This document shows positions 9,485 to 18,255 of a stretch of 64,000 nucleotides of DNA, piece after piece (the first letter of the stretch is position 1; each line of letters begins with the position of its first letter). The DNA is taken from NCBI RefSeq assembly GCF_001999985.1, contig NZ_CP019645.1, positions 372,001-436,000 on the forward strand, given 5' to 3'. The DNA comes from Helicobacter bilis. GTDB lineage: Bacteria > Campylobacterota > Campylobacteria > Campylobacterales > Helicobacteraceae. The notes below the pieces were generated by a model. It had not been told where the DNA came from. It worked only from the letters and a program-made list of their open reading frames with translations, and searched no databases. Made by a program: the position numbers and the translations under genes.

Positions 9485-10465
9485 ATGAAAAAGACTAGCA
9501 TTATCTTGTTTTTATTGTTTCAAATAGCACTTGGCATAGATATATCTAATATTACTAAGCATTGCAATAAAGGCAATATGACAGCTTGTTCTATACTTGG
9601 CGATATGTATTATGTAGCTGATAATGTGCCACAAGATTATGCAAAAGCACAAAAATTTTGGCGTAAAGCATGTCATGCAAGAGAAATGAATGCGTGTTAT
9701 AACTTAGGTGTATTATATCAAGAGGGGCAAGGCGTATCACAGGATTACAAACAAGCACTTGATTTATACACGCAGGCTTGTAATGTCGATCATGCTGCGG
9801 CTTGTCTTAATCTTGGCTATTTGTATATGGGTGGCTTGGGTGTAGAAAAAGATGAAAAGAAAGCGCGTGATTTATATATAAAGTCATGTGATGGTAAAAA
9901 GGCAGAGGGCTGTTATAGCTTAGGGAATCTCTACTTTTATGGTAAAGGTGGGGATAGGGATTACGAGAGGGCAGCAGATCTTTATGCAAAAGCATGTGAA
10001 TATGGGCATGATGATGCATGTGATAATCTTGGCGTAATGTATGCAAAGGGCGAGGGCATTGCAAAAGATTATGATAAAGCAAGGGAATTTTTTACCAAAG
10101 TGTGTGCGGATAATAGGGCTGGGGCGTGCTATAATCTTGGAATCTTATTTGATTATGGCTATGGTGTGGAACAAAGCTATCCGGAAGCAATTAGACTTTA
10201 TACTAAAGCATGTGATATGCATCATATTAAGGCTTGTTATAGCTTAGGGATTATGTATAATAAGGGCGATGGTGTGAATATTGACTATCCAAAAGCATTG
10301 GGACTTTATCTAAAGTCATGCAATATGGGGCATTCTAATGCGTGTTATAATATTGGGGCTATGTATTATGATGGCATGGGTGTGCGGCGTGATACTCAAG
10401 TAGCAGGTGGCTATTTTAGTAAAGCGTGTAAATTCGGCGATAAGAAGTCGTGTGATATGCGGTAG
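9485..10465 (+). CDS. Secreted cysteine-rich Sel1-like repeat protein (Hcp/beta-lactamase-like family)
   Basis: A 326-residue protein with a signal peptide (MKKTSIILFLLFQIALG) followed by about eight Sel1-like TPR repeats of 36 residues. Each repeat carries a pair of cysteines seven to eight residues apart (for example ACHAREMNACYNLG), the hallmark of Helicobacter cysteine-rich proteins, which form intra-repeat disulfides. Hcp proteins of H. pylori are exported and immunogenic, and some bind beta-lactams weakly; whether this one does is unknown. It stands alone with a GGGGAATGG sequence before the ATG, and is followed by a long gene-poor stretch. Confidence 0.92.
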   Translation: MKKTSIILFLLFQIALGIDISNITKHCNKGNMTACSILGDMYYVADNVPQDYAKAQKFWRKACHAREMNACYNLGVLYQEGQGVSQDYKQALDLYTQACNVDHAAACLNLGYLYMGGLGVEKDEKKARDLYIKSCDGKKAEGCYSLGNLYFYGKGGDRDYERAADLYAKACEYGHDDACDNLGVMYAKGEGIAKDYDKAREFFTKVCADNRAGACYNLGILFDYGYGVEQSYPEAIRLYTKACDMHHIKACYSLGIMYNKGDGVNIDYPKALGLYLKSCNMGHSNACYNIGAMYYDGMGVRRDTQVAGGYFSKACKFGDKKSCDMR

Positions 10466-11745
10466 GTTTGTGAGTCTTAGGCTGAAATTCTGTAAAGCCC
10501 CACATACTCTAGGCTAGTGCAAGTTCTAGATTTCATACCTGCTATTATGAATGATGCTATTTTAGATGAGATTAAGAAATGCGCGGATTGTAGTATCTGA
10601 CATTCGACCAATCTAAATTTATTAAAGAAGATAAAATATAGAAAAAATTTCGTCGTTAGGGAAGCATAGATAATGCATAAATGATATTTCCAATCATTTT
10701 TAGCATATAGCTTTTATCTTAAATTGTCTTATTCTTACTATTTGCTTGTTAGTGCTTTTTAATCTTGATTCTTATATTGACTTCGTTGTTATGCCTTTCC
10801 CTTTGTCATGTTCTACCGCAAGCCAAAACACTTTATTATTATTTGTAGATTGCCGTTATATTGCTTTGCAATCTTGCAATAACAAGAAAAAACAAAAATC
10901 TTTTAAATCCCACTACGCATGTACTAATAGCAAGGACTTGTGCTTTTGCTTTTTAAAATTATGAACGAAACATGTTTATTGTATTGACTTTTTTTGGCTA
11001 GACTATAGGGGCTTGTTTTGTTGGTAGGTTTGTGGTACGGACTTAAGGTTTAGTGCGTTATCTAAATTTCCAATGTTAATCGTGTATGTCGGAGATACCA
11101 TTTTCTAAATGGTTAGCGTTTTTTAAAGTCGTTTGATTTAGTCACATCTTTTTTTCAAAATACATACTTTTAAAACTTAATTCATTATTCATTGTCCTTT
11201 TGTCGCTTCTCCTTTGCGACTACACATGCATCTATTTATCTGCTGTTGCTAAGCAAAACTTTTTTGCCTTTATGGTCGTTTATTAAAGTTTGTAAATCCG
11301 CAATATCTACATAGTTTTGATAATTAGCGACTTCATCAAATGCAATAGTCTTTTGATTACCATTTTTTACCATAGGTGAGTTTTCTCTATGCCCCTTTAG
11401 TATATGAATTACTCTGCTTGGCGTGATCTTCTGTAGTTTTTTTGCGGGATTCTAAATCCTAGTTACTTTGCTTTTGTTTCATAATGTTTTTTAGCAAAAT
11501 TCATGCTCTTTTTGTGTTTTTTGGATTCTGATTAATTGTCATATTGAACAAAGCGAAATATCTAATAATTTAGATTTTATAACATTGCAACCTTTCTCTT
11601 TTGAAATCGTCAAATTCATAAGTTTGTGGAAAATCTACCATTAAGGTATGGCTGACAACGAGATTGTTGTGTAAAAAAAATACATTGTATTTGTTGCCCT
11701 TATGCTATTGTATTATTTTTTAGAGTTATATTTTGTGTTGTGCTT
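10466..11745. other. Gene-poor 1.3-kb region with decayed coding fragments
   Basis: No intact gene is supported. Several short stretches on the minus strand read as coding but are broken (listed separately at 11003-11644). A half copy of the palindromic repeat family A lies at 11536-11563 (TTGTCATATTGAAC then GAAATATCT). A 72-codon plus-strand frame at 10746-10964 lacks a ribosome site and has an implausible composition, so it is not called. Confidence 0.55.
11003..11644 (-). pseudogene. Fragments of a decayed phage/mobile-element type gene
   Basis: Three broken minus-strand pieces are visible. At 11570-11644 the frame reads LMVDFPQTYEFDDFKRERLQ then stops. At 11236-11451 it reads 71 residues including ITPSRVIHILKGHREN and IAFDEVANYQNYVDIADLQT, then stops. 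At 11003-11074 it reads GNLDNALNLKSVPQTYQQNK then stops. The middle piece resembles the first half of the barnase/colicin E5-like (DUF3519/PBECR-type) toxin domains found in Helicobacter mobile elements; that match is from memory and tentative. None has a start codon with a ribosome site. Confidence 0.45.
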
Positions 11746-12228
11746 TTACACTCTTTCATAGGGGATAATCCTATACTCCATACTATTTTCTTCTAAAAAT
11801 TTTTTCACGCCATAATCTAGGTTTTCACAGCTTGTTACAAATACGCGGCTGACATTCTTTTTTGCAAAAATCTTTTGATTCTGCTCCAAATATGCAGTGC
11901 AATCCCCTAAAAAGATTCTTAAATGCTCCTGTTTTACCTGTGTGTTTTCCCAATTTTTACATTGAATCAAAATCGCTTCCCTGCCTTTATATGCTATTAG
12001 ATCAATTCCCTGATCTCTCCGCCCTTCTTTGATTCCCTTAAAATACACCTTATAGCCTTGCTGTTGGTAGAATCTGCCAATCTGTCGTTCATAATCATCG
12101 CCTTTTTGTTTATTTATAGCAGCATAATCTACAACATAACTTCTAGATTTTGTAAGCTTTTTTCGCTTTGGTTTATATAGTAACAAAAAAGCAATACTAA
12201 CAACAAAAATGATAAATAAAAATTCCAT
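11746..12228 (-). CDS. Membrane-anchored Mrr-like restriction endonuclease domain protein
   Basis: A 160-residue protein. A single N-terminal membrane helix (about residues 3-17) and basic linker precede a PD-(D/E)XK nuclease domain: GDDYERQIGRFY, then DQGIDLIAYKGREAILIQCKNW, in which the Asp of GIDL and the Gln-Cys-Lys strand match the Mrr catalytic core (PF04471-type, D...QxK). The fold acts on DNA, in Mrr proteins on modified DNA. It lies 38 bases downstream of the DUF262/DUF1524 gene on the same strand, so both are probably co-transcribed. The short length and membrane anchor are unlike classical soluble Mrr. Confidence 0.82.
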   Translation of the reverse strand: MEFLFIIFVVSIAFLLLYKPKRKKLTKSRSYVVDYAAINKQKGDDYERQIGRFYQQQGYKVYFKGIKEGRRDQGIDLIAYKGREAILIQCKNWENTQVKQEHLRIFLGDCTAYLEQNQKIFAKKNVSRVFVTSCENLDYGVKKFLEENSMEYRIIPYERV

Positions 12229-12266
12229 TGTTTATCCTTGTTTACTGAATTTTTCACACATCAAGC

Positions 12267-14015
12267 CTAAAACACTCTTGTAAAAAGATCTCTAAATTTC
12301 TCATATATGTGCCTATTTCTTTTTTCAATATCAGTCTTAGCCCAATCTTTTTGCTCATTTTGTGCTAGGAGCTGTGCTTCTTTGAAGTGAGAGTTTTTAT
12401 AGCTCTCTTTTTTGCGGTGGAAATAACCATTTCCTGCTTCTATATTGACTTTCTTTTCTAGCAACATTTTATTACCAATATGTTCTAAAAATTCTTGTGC
12501 ATCCTTTTTGTCCCAGCCGTTATAGTTAGCTTCCAGCCATTTTCTAGGCAAAATATGCTCAATCTCTGCACTCATTAGCGTGTAGTTTTTGCCATTTAGA
12601 TTCCATTCTAGCTCTTGTTTGGAATCTAGCATAAGTGCGTAGAGGGCTAAGATGTAGCGTATATGTCTAGGTAAAGCCTTTTTGGAAAAATGGATAAAAC
12701 TCTCCAAACTTGGCATAACTAAATTGGGAATATTTTTAGATGTTTCAAAAATCTTTTGTATATTGTTATTGTGGATATGGATATTTGCCTTCATAAAGCC
12801 CCAAAGCAAGCCTGAAGCTCCACCTTTACCATACAATAATCCAATCGCACAATATGCTGCAACCTGTGGCAAGATAATGTCTAGCGCTTCTTGTAATGCT
12901 TCTTTGTTTTGATGGTGTTTATAAAAGCACACGCTTACAACCATTTGCCACAATTTATTTTGATATATGCCTAAAAGTGCAAAATATTTTTTAGAATCTT
13001 GGCTTAAATATTCATAAGGGTTACACCAAAAATCACCTAATTTTTGGATAAAAATAAAAGTAGATTCCTTGCTCAACATATCATCATTTGCCGCGTAATT
13101 GACATCACGACCTTTTGTGTTTTTCTTATGCTTTTGTGTCCAAAAATCTAGCGTGCTTGGTATCGCGGTATCTACATCATTATATTCCGCACGGATAATA
13201 TGCTCATACTGCGTGAAAAGAAAGCTAATATCCTCCTTTTTTAGATGGGAAGAGCTTTGTATCTTGCTCTCTAGTTCTTTCCACTCTCTAGCAAAAATCT
13301 TTTTCTCCTCTTCATCCTTTTTCTCAAAAATAAGACCCTTAAAAATATCCGCAGGGCTTAAAGTTACACCGCGATTATTGAGTGTATTGAAAATGCGCAA
13401 GGCTTTATCTCTGTTATCACATTCAATGGGTAAAAGCACACAAGAGCGTAAAAGGCATAAGCAAAAATCAAACCACTCTACAGGCTTTTCTCTTGCTAAT
13501 TCGTCAATTTTTCCTTGAAAAAACAAAAAGTTTTTCTCATATAAAGAAAGCTTTATGTTGCTCTTAATATCTAAAGTGTCTTTAAAAAGATTTTCTAAAG
13601 ATTGGTTATCAAAATCTGTTGCCACCTCACTTTTTAAATGCACTTTATCAAAATCAATCTGTCCTGTAAGTGCATTGCTATCCCATAAGCACGCCGCTAA
13701 ATCACTTTTAAGCTTATCTATACCATTTTGCCCCCTTGCTTTCTCATACAATGCGCGGATTAAGAGATTGAGCGTTGTGGTTCTTTGCTGTCCATCGATG
13801 ATGTTTTGTCTATAATTTTCCTTATATACCACTACACAACCTAAGAAATACTCCTCGTCCTCTTTTTTATTTTCAAAAAAGCTACATACATCTTCCCAAA
13901 GCTGCAAACATTCATCTTCACTCCAGACATAATTTCTTTGATACATTGGAATCAAAAATTTATTTTTTGAAAGATAATCAAATATTGTTTTGCGCTCTGC
14001 TCTCATTTCTGCCAT
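12267..14015 (-). CDS. DUF262 and DUF1524 protein (GmrSD-like type IV restriction enzyme)
   Basis: A 582-residue protein with both halves of the GmrSD architecture. The N-terminal DUF262 domain shows FLIPMYQRNYVW and the nucleotide-binding IDGQQRTTTLNLL motif (about residues 75-90). The C-terminal DUF1524 domain shows an HNH-like nuclease core, EIEHILPRKW, followed by IGNKMLLEKKVN and a terminal lysine-rich helix. GmrSD enzymes cut glucosylated-hydroxymethylcytosine phage DNA; related proteins act in other anti-phage systems, so target range is unknown. ATG at 14015 is chosen for the AAGGAG five bases upstream; a GTG six bases earlier is too close to it. The Mrr-like nuclease follows directly. 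Confidence 0.88.
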   Translation of the reverse strand: MAEMRAERKTIFDYLSKNKFLIPMYQRNYVWSEDECLQLWEDVCSFFENKKEDEEYFLGCVVVYKENYRQNIIDGQQRTTTLNLLIRALYEKARGQNGIDKLKSDLAACLWDSNALTGQIDFDKVHLKSEVATDFDNQSLENLFKDTLDIKSNIKLSLYEKNFLFFQGKIDELAREKPVEWFDFCLCLLRSCVLLPIECDNRDKALRIFNTLNNRGVTLSPADIFKGLIFEKKDEEEKKIFAREWKELESKIQSSSHLKKEDISFLFTQYEHIIRAEYNDVDTAIPSTLDFWTQKHKKNTKGRDVNYAANDDMLSKESTFIFIQKLGDFWCNPYEYLSQDSKKYFALLGIYQNKLWQMVVSVCFYKHHQNKEALQEALDIILPQVAAYCAIGLLYGKGGASGLLWGFMKANIHIHNNNIQKIFETSKNIPNLVMPSLESFIHFSKKALPRHIRYILALYALMLDSKQELEWNLNGKNYTLMSAEIEHILPRKWLEANYNGWDKKDAQEFLEHIGNKMLLEKKVNIEAGNGYFHRKKESYKNSHFKEAQLLAQNEQKDWAKTDIEKRNRHIYEKFRDLFTRVF

Positions 14016-14078
14016 TTCCACTCCTTTTTATCGTGGCTTGTTGCTTTTCACAATGTTTTTATTTGTATTTTTGGGATT

Positions 14079-15794
14079 CTACCCTCTCCCATATTCTAGC
14101 ACTTTTAGGTTGCCATTAAATTCTATTTCACACACAACATAAGGGAGTCCTTGTTTGTTGAGCTCTTGCATAAAGGGGTCGGGGTCGTTTTGCTCCATAT
14201 TCCACACGCCACTACCACTACTAGAATCTATCCCCTGATACTCTCCGCCCTTTGGCATATCAGCGTTAAGTTTTAGTCGCTCTGCGTTGTAGGATTCTAT
14301 GCTAGACACTTCACTGCGTTCAGTATGACAAGGGGCAGAACCCACTTTTTGAGAGTCTAATTTAGAATCTTTTTTGGAATCTTGGCATTCTAAGGATTGA
14401 GATGAGAAATCAGGGTTGTGCAAGTCTTGCGAATGAGACGCACTAAGCGTGCGTTGCAGTGAGCGAGGCGAAGCACTCCCTGATTTATCGCTCAATACTG
14501 AATGCCCCTTAGGCGCATTTAGCCCCCATTTATCTTCACAGATGAGCTTCGCTCCAATCATTGCCGGCACACCTGTCGTATAGCTCACACCTTGCGCATT
14601 GACTTCTTTATAGCAAGCCGTATGATCGCAAATATTATAGATATAAATCGTGCGTTCTTTGCCGTCTTTCACACCCTTCATATAGCAGCCAATGTGCGTT
14701 TGCCCCTTTGTGCGAGAGGCTAGACTAGCAGGATCTGGCAAAAGTGTCTTTAGCACTTCAATAGGCACGATTTTGCCACCCTTGTGTGCCACCTCATCAA
14801 TGCGTAAAAAGCCAATATTCTCTAAGCACTTCATATGCGTGAGATAGCTCTCGCCAAAAGTCATAAAAAAGCGGATTTTTCGCAAACCTTTGATATTGCG
14901 GATAAGCGATTCTAGCTCTTCGTGGTAGAGCAAATAGCTATTTTTCACGCCAACTTCTGGGTAGTCCCACTCTTTCATCAAAGCTAGGGGTGCGATGTCT
15001 CGCCACTGCCCGTTAAAGTAAGATTCTACTTTCAAATCCTGCGTATTAGAATCTAGTGTAAAATGCTTCTCTTCTCGCTCAAACTTGCGATAAATGGTGT
15101 CTTGTTTTAAATCCGGATTTAAGGCTAGATCAGCTTGTGAAACAAGGCTATTAGATTCCACATTAGAATCCACTTTTTTAGAATCAATATCTTTTATCCA
15201 ATATCTCGCTTTAGAGCTAACCTCTCTTAAGTTAATCTCTGGGTTAAAGTTTGTCGCAAACGCATAGCCGTGATCCCCCGCATTGCAGTCCAAAATATCA
15301 ATAGTGTGTATCTCATCAAAATAATGCTTCTGTGCGTAAGCACAAAACACATTTGTAACGCCCGGGTCAAAGCCGCTGCCAAGCAACGCAAAAATCCCTG
15401 CTTGTTTATAGCGTGTATCATACGCCCACTGCTCTTTATACTCAAAATGCGCTGAATCTGGATGCTCATAATTTGCCGTGTCTAAATAATGCGTTTTTGT
15501 GCGAAGACACGCTTCCATAATGCTTAAATCTTGGTAGGGCAATGCAACATTTACCACAAGTTTTGGGCGGTATTTTTCAATCAAAGCCACCACAGACTCT
15601 ACGCTATCGGCATCGACAGAATCTATCTCAATCTCACCTAAGCCTTTTTGGCGGATAGAATCTGCTATCGCTTGGCATTTGCTAAGGGTGCGAGAAGCTA
15701 AGATAATGCGAGTAAAACTCTCCCTATTCATCGCCATTTTATGCGCTACCACACCGCCAACTCCACCTGCACCAATCTGTAAAACACACGCCAT
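14079..15794 (-). CDS. Carboxynorspermidine dehydrogenase with large repeat-derived insertions
   Basis: A 571-residue member of the saccharopine dehydrogenase/carboxynorspermidine synthase family, which condenses a diamine with aspartate semialdehyde in polyamine synthesis. The Rossmann motif QIGAGGVGGVVAHKMA is at the N-terminus, followed by VVNVALPYQDL, YLDTANYE and GSGFDPGVTNVF. Relatives are about 400 residues. Here two extra segments are inserted in frame: roughly residues 200-260 (rich in Asp-Ser-Asn) and roughly 425-532, just before the C-terminal strand. The second contains the peptide CHTERSEVSSIES, a translation of a dispersed palindromic DNA repeat, plus another inverted repeat. 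The catalytic core seems intact, so the enzyme may still work. Confidence 0.85.
   Translation of the reverse strand: MACVLQIGAGGVGGVVAHKMAMNRESFTRIILASRTLSKCQAIADSIRQKGLGEIEIDSVDADSVESVVALIEKYRPKLVVNVALPYQDLSIMEACLRTKTHYLDTANYEHPDSAHFEYKEQWAYDTRYKQAGIFALLGSGFDPGVTNVFCAYAQKHYFDEIHTIDILDCNAGDHGYAFATNFNPEINLREVSSKARYWIKDIDSKKVDSNVESNSLVSQADLALNPDLKQDTIYRKFEREEKHFTLDSNTQDLKVESYFNGQWRDIAPLALMKEWDYPEVGVKNSYLLYHEELESLIRNIKGLRKIRFFMTFGESYLTHMKCLENIGFLRIDEVAHKGGKIVPIEVLKTLLPDPASLASRTKGQTHIGCYMKGVKDGKERTIYIYNICDHTACYKEVNAQGVSYTTGVPAMIGAKLICEDKWGLNAPKGHSVLSDKSGSASPRSLQRTLSASHSQDLHNPDFSSQSLECQDSKKDSKLDSQKVGSAPCHTERSEVSSIESYNAERLKLNADMPKGGEYQGIDSSSGSGVWNMEQNDPDPFMQELNKQGLPYVVCEIEFNGNLKVLEYGRG
14304..14333. 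repeat. Family A palindromic repeat, half copy inside a coding sequence
   Basis: On the minus strand this reads CCTTGTCATACTGAACGCAG then TGAAGTGTCT, matching the left arm of the repeat seen at 38592, 50761 and 54525. It encodes CHTERSEVSS in the carboxynorspermidine dehydrogenase insertion. Confidence 0.7.
14407..14486. repeat. Palindromic repeat (family D) inside a coding sequence
   Basis: AAATCAGGG at 14407-14415 is the exact complement of CCCTGATTT at 14478-14486, bracketing an 80-base stretch with further internal complementarity (GTGCAAG near the left, AGCAC near the right). It lies within the second insertion of the carboxynorspermidine dehydrogenase gene. Confidence 0.6.
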
Positions 15795-16158
15795 AATTGC
15801 TCCTTGAATAAAATGAAAACATGTTCTTTGCTTGGTTGCTATTAGTCTAAACTACACTACAATAAAACAACTTGACATTTTGTAATGATATGGTAGAGTA
15901 AATAACGCTAACTTTTTTGTGAAGCAAGAAACATATTTTGTAAGGATTATAACTGAAAAATATAAAGCTTGTTACTTGCCCTTGGATACATTTAAAGGCA
16001 CGATGAGTTTTATAATCATAAAATGACAATACATTTATATCTAATGTGTAAAAATAGAAATGCGTGGTGATATTTTCTTATTAGTTTTTATTTTAAAGCG
16101 ATTTTTAAGAGAGTTTATTATAGAGTTTCGGTTTTAATGGGAATGGGAGAGTGATTGA
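15795..16158. other. Divergent intergenic region
   Basis: This 364-base gap separates the minus-strand dehydrogenase from the plus-strand YhcH-like gene. It is AT-rich and should hold both promoters; a TTATTATAGAG sequence near 16116 could be the -10 of the plus-strand gene. The 60-codon minus-strand frame inside it has no ribosome site and is not called. Confidence 0.4.
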
Positions 16159-16674
16159 ATGGCTATTATTTCAAAACTTGATAATTGTGGGTGGCTTTTT
16201 TGTCAGCATGAAGCACTAAAGCAGCTTTATAGGTTTTTTGAGACTTGTTTGCAGGGCAAGTATAAAAAAAGAGACTATGAAAATGAGATTCGCATTGATT
16301 TGGATTCTGGCATTTTTGCTATGTTGCAAACCTACAAGCTAAAACCATATAAACGCGCATTTTTTGAGACACATAAAGAATATGTTGATTTTCAGCTTAC
16401 AATCCATGGTAGTGAATGCTTTATGATAGGCGATTCTAAAGATTTTAAGATTATAGAATCATATAATGCAGAAAAGGACTTGATTGTATATAAATCAAAA
16501 AAATCTACTCATAGAATCATTTCAAGCAATGCGTGTCTTTGCGTATTTTTCCCAAATGATGTGCATGCTGGTGGGCTAAAACACAAGAACATTACGGATA
16601 ATAAAGTTTATAAAATAGTAGCAAAAGTCCCAAAAACATTATTAGAATCCTATATTGTAAAATCTTGTAATTAG
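16159..16674 (+). CDS. YhcH/YjgK/YiaL family protein
   Basis: A 171-residue cupin-like protein of the YhcH/YjgK/YiaL (DUF386, EbgC-like) family. Conserved metal-site segments are visible: FETHKEYVDFQLTIHG, with the E-x-H and D-x-Q residues, and CVFFPNDVHAGGL. Some members act in sialic-acid catabolism or as sugar anomerases, but this copy is a divergent one, so substrate is unknown. The genome also carries a sialic-acid locus 5 kb away. The ATG follows GGGAGAGTG. The next gene starts eight bases after the stop, so the two probably form an operon. Confidence 0.85.
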   Translation: MAIISKLDNCGWLFCQHEALKQLYRFFETCLQGKYKKRDYENEIRIDLDSGIFAMLQTYKLKPYKRAFFETHKEYVDFQLTIHGSECFMIGDSKDFKIIESYNAEKDLIVYKSKKSTHRIISSNACLCVFFPNDVHAGGLKHKNITDNKVYKIVAKVPKTLLESYIVKSCN

Positions 16675-16682
16675 GAGGAAAT

Positions 16683-17198
16683 ATGCGTCTATTACGCTAT
16701 GGAGTGTGCTTATTATGGGGACTTTTTGGTGCTGTGTATGCGGGGGATATTTCTGGTATCTATTTAACACATAAAGGCACTGAAGGGGGTCAGGCTATCG
16801 TTGAGATTTTTAAGCATAATGGCAAATATTATGTCTATGGACTAAAGAATCTTGAGGCAGAACCAGTAAGTGATTCATGCAATAAAAATGTCGAGCTACG
16901 CGGAAGGAAGAGTGTGGGCGTCGTATTTGGATATGGCTACACAGAAAATAAGAAAGGGCAGTTTGTAGATGGGGCAATTTATAATTTTTATAATTGTAAA
17001 ACATATCATGGCAAAATCGTGCCAAAAGGAAATGATAAAATCGATTTTGTAGGTGCTCTAGATTCCTATTATGTATTAAGTAAAGCATTTGAATGGCAAA
17101 AATTAAACACAGAGCAAAGCAAACAATATCAACAATACAGACTACCACTGGAAAAAATCGTGCCAACGATTGATGATACTATTCGTAGCAGGAAGTAG
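16683..17198 (+). CDS. Exported DUF2147 family protein
   Basis: A 171-residue protein with an N-terminal signal peptide (MRLLRYGVCLLWGLFGAVYA) and a single DUF2147 domain beginning DISGIYLTHKGTEGGQAIVEIF, followed by the typical small beta-barrel pattern (NGKYYVYGLKN). DUF2147 proteins are exported, lipocalin-like and of unknown function. It has AGGAGG immediately upstream and starts eight bases after the YhcH-like gene, so it is probably co-expressed. Confidence 0.85.
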   Translation: MRLLRYGVCLLWGLFGAVYAGDISGIYLTHKGTEGGQAIVEIFKHNGKYYVYGLKNLEAEPVSDSCNKNVELRGRKSVGVVFGYGYTENKKGQFVDGAIYNFYNCKTYHGKIVPKGNDKIDFVGALDSYYVLSKAFEWQKLNTEQSKQYQQYRLPLEKIVPTIDDTIRSRK

Positions 17199-17332
17199 CG
17201 ATGCAAAACATGGTAGGTGTCCATCACTTTTAGTGTATGAATATTTGATAAAGAAGATGTTTCTTATTTCAATACTTGCTATTACTGGATTAAATTGTTC
17301 TCAATAGATTTCAATATCAATCTTGTAAAAAT

Positions 17333-17346
17333 GGGGGGGGGGGGGG
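17333..17346. repeat. Orphan G14 tract
   Basis: Fourteen G's in non-coding DNA. The length equals that of the coding phase tracts in this window, but no gene can be read through it on either strand. Confidence 0.85.
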
Positions 17347-17738
17347 ACACAAACAGGGTAAGTCTCTGAGCGTGTTTTATCCTGCATATTGATTGTTTGT
17401 AGCAAGGTAAATTTTAAGATAGTCATAATGGATTCACGAATATGTTTCATGCAATAAGGTGTAAAGTTGCTTACATGAGCTAAACTCTACTGATTCCATA
17501 GTTACCATTAGATAGAGCGCCAATTAAAAACAGCTTTCAAATTTCACACTCTTTTAACATATTTGTATCCATACTATGAAATGAAAGAAAAGCTATAAAC
17601 ACACTTTAGCAATATAATTTCCCTTTTAAATTGAGATGATAGATTCTATTTTACAAAATAAGTATTAGAAGCAAAGTGAGATTTAGCCAAATATAGAATC
17701 TAGCCATAGCGTTTTAATGTAGTTTCAAAATCACATGC

Positions 17739-17744
17739 TATAAT
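17739..17744 (+). promoter_or_regulatory. Extended -10 promoter of the FliJ-like gene
   Basis: TGCTATAAT gives an extended -10 element with the consensus hexamer at 17739-17744. Transcription would start near 17751, about 25 bases before the ATG. Confidence 0.55.
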
Positions 17745-17776
17745 TCAGAGTGCTTATTTGTATTCAAGGACATGTT

Positions 17777-18211
17777 ATGACAAAACAGCTTGTTAATCTT
17801 GTAAAAATCGCAAAGCAACAACTTGATATGCAGGAAAAAAACCTATTACGCAATCAAACATTAATCACGCGTAAATATGCTGATATAGATTCTATCAATA
17901 CGCAGATTGCTAGTATTCCTATGCCCTCATCTGGTAGCTTCAGTGCTTATCAAAGTCAAAAAGATTCTATCCAAGCCTATCTCTATGAAATACACGAGAT
18001 TCAAAGGCAAATAGGCATTTTGAAAGAAGAGCAAGAATACATTAAGCAGCAAATCCGCATAGCACACCTAGAACATGAAAAAACGCTATATCTCTACAAC
18101 AAAGCCAAAGATGCACAAACGCTAGAAAACAACAAACAAGAGACAAAACAGCTAGATGAAGTTACAATCATGCTACATACAAGACAAAAAAACAGCACAA
18201 ATATTGAGTAA
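17777..18211 (+). CDS. FliJ-like coiled-coil protein (putative flagellar export chaperone)
   Basis: A 144-residue, almost entirely helical and heptad-patterned protein (MTKQLVNLVKIAKQQLDMQEKNLL at its start). The pattern and length fit the FliJ/YscO family, such as H. pylori HP0256, which escorts flagellar export components at the FliI ATPase. The assignment rests on general similarity, not on a strict motif. ATG 17777 has AAGGA six bases upstream, so an earlier in-frame start is rejected. Riboflavin synthase follows after 45 bases. Confidence 0.6.
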   Translation: MTKQLVNLVKIAKQQLDMQEKNLLRNQTLITRKYADIDSINTQIASIPMPSSGSFSAYQSQKDSIQAYLYEIHEIQRQIGILKEEQEYIKQQIRIAHLEHEKTLYLYNKAKDAQTLENNKQETKQLDEVTIMLHTRQKNSTNIE

Positions 18212-18255
18212 GCACATGATTATGGTAAGATTACGCATTTAGTATGGAGAAAGTT

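Larger units (their letters stand above)
17199..17776. other. 578-base intergenic region with an orphan G tract
   Basis: No supported gene is present. Its main feature is a G14 tract (17333-17346) that follows an ATG, but the frames on either side stop within about a dozen codons in every register I tried, and the reverse strand is likewise closed. It may be the remnant of a lost contingency gene or may modulate a promoter. The right end contains the promoter of the FliJ-like gene. Confidence 0.5.

Noticed and set aside
10746-10964. 72-codon plus-strand frame
   Set aside because: No ribosome site, odd composition, and surrounded by decayed DNA.
15847-16029. 60-codon minus-strand frame upstream of the dehydrogenase
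   Set aside because: It has no ribosome site and lies in the expected promoter region.
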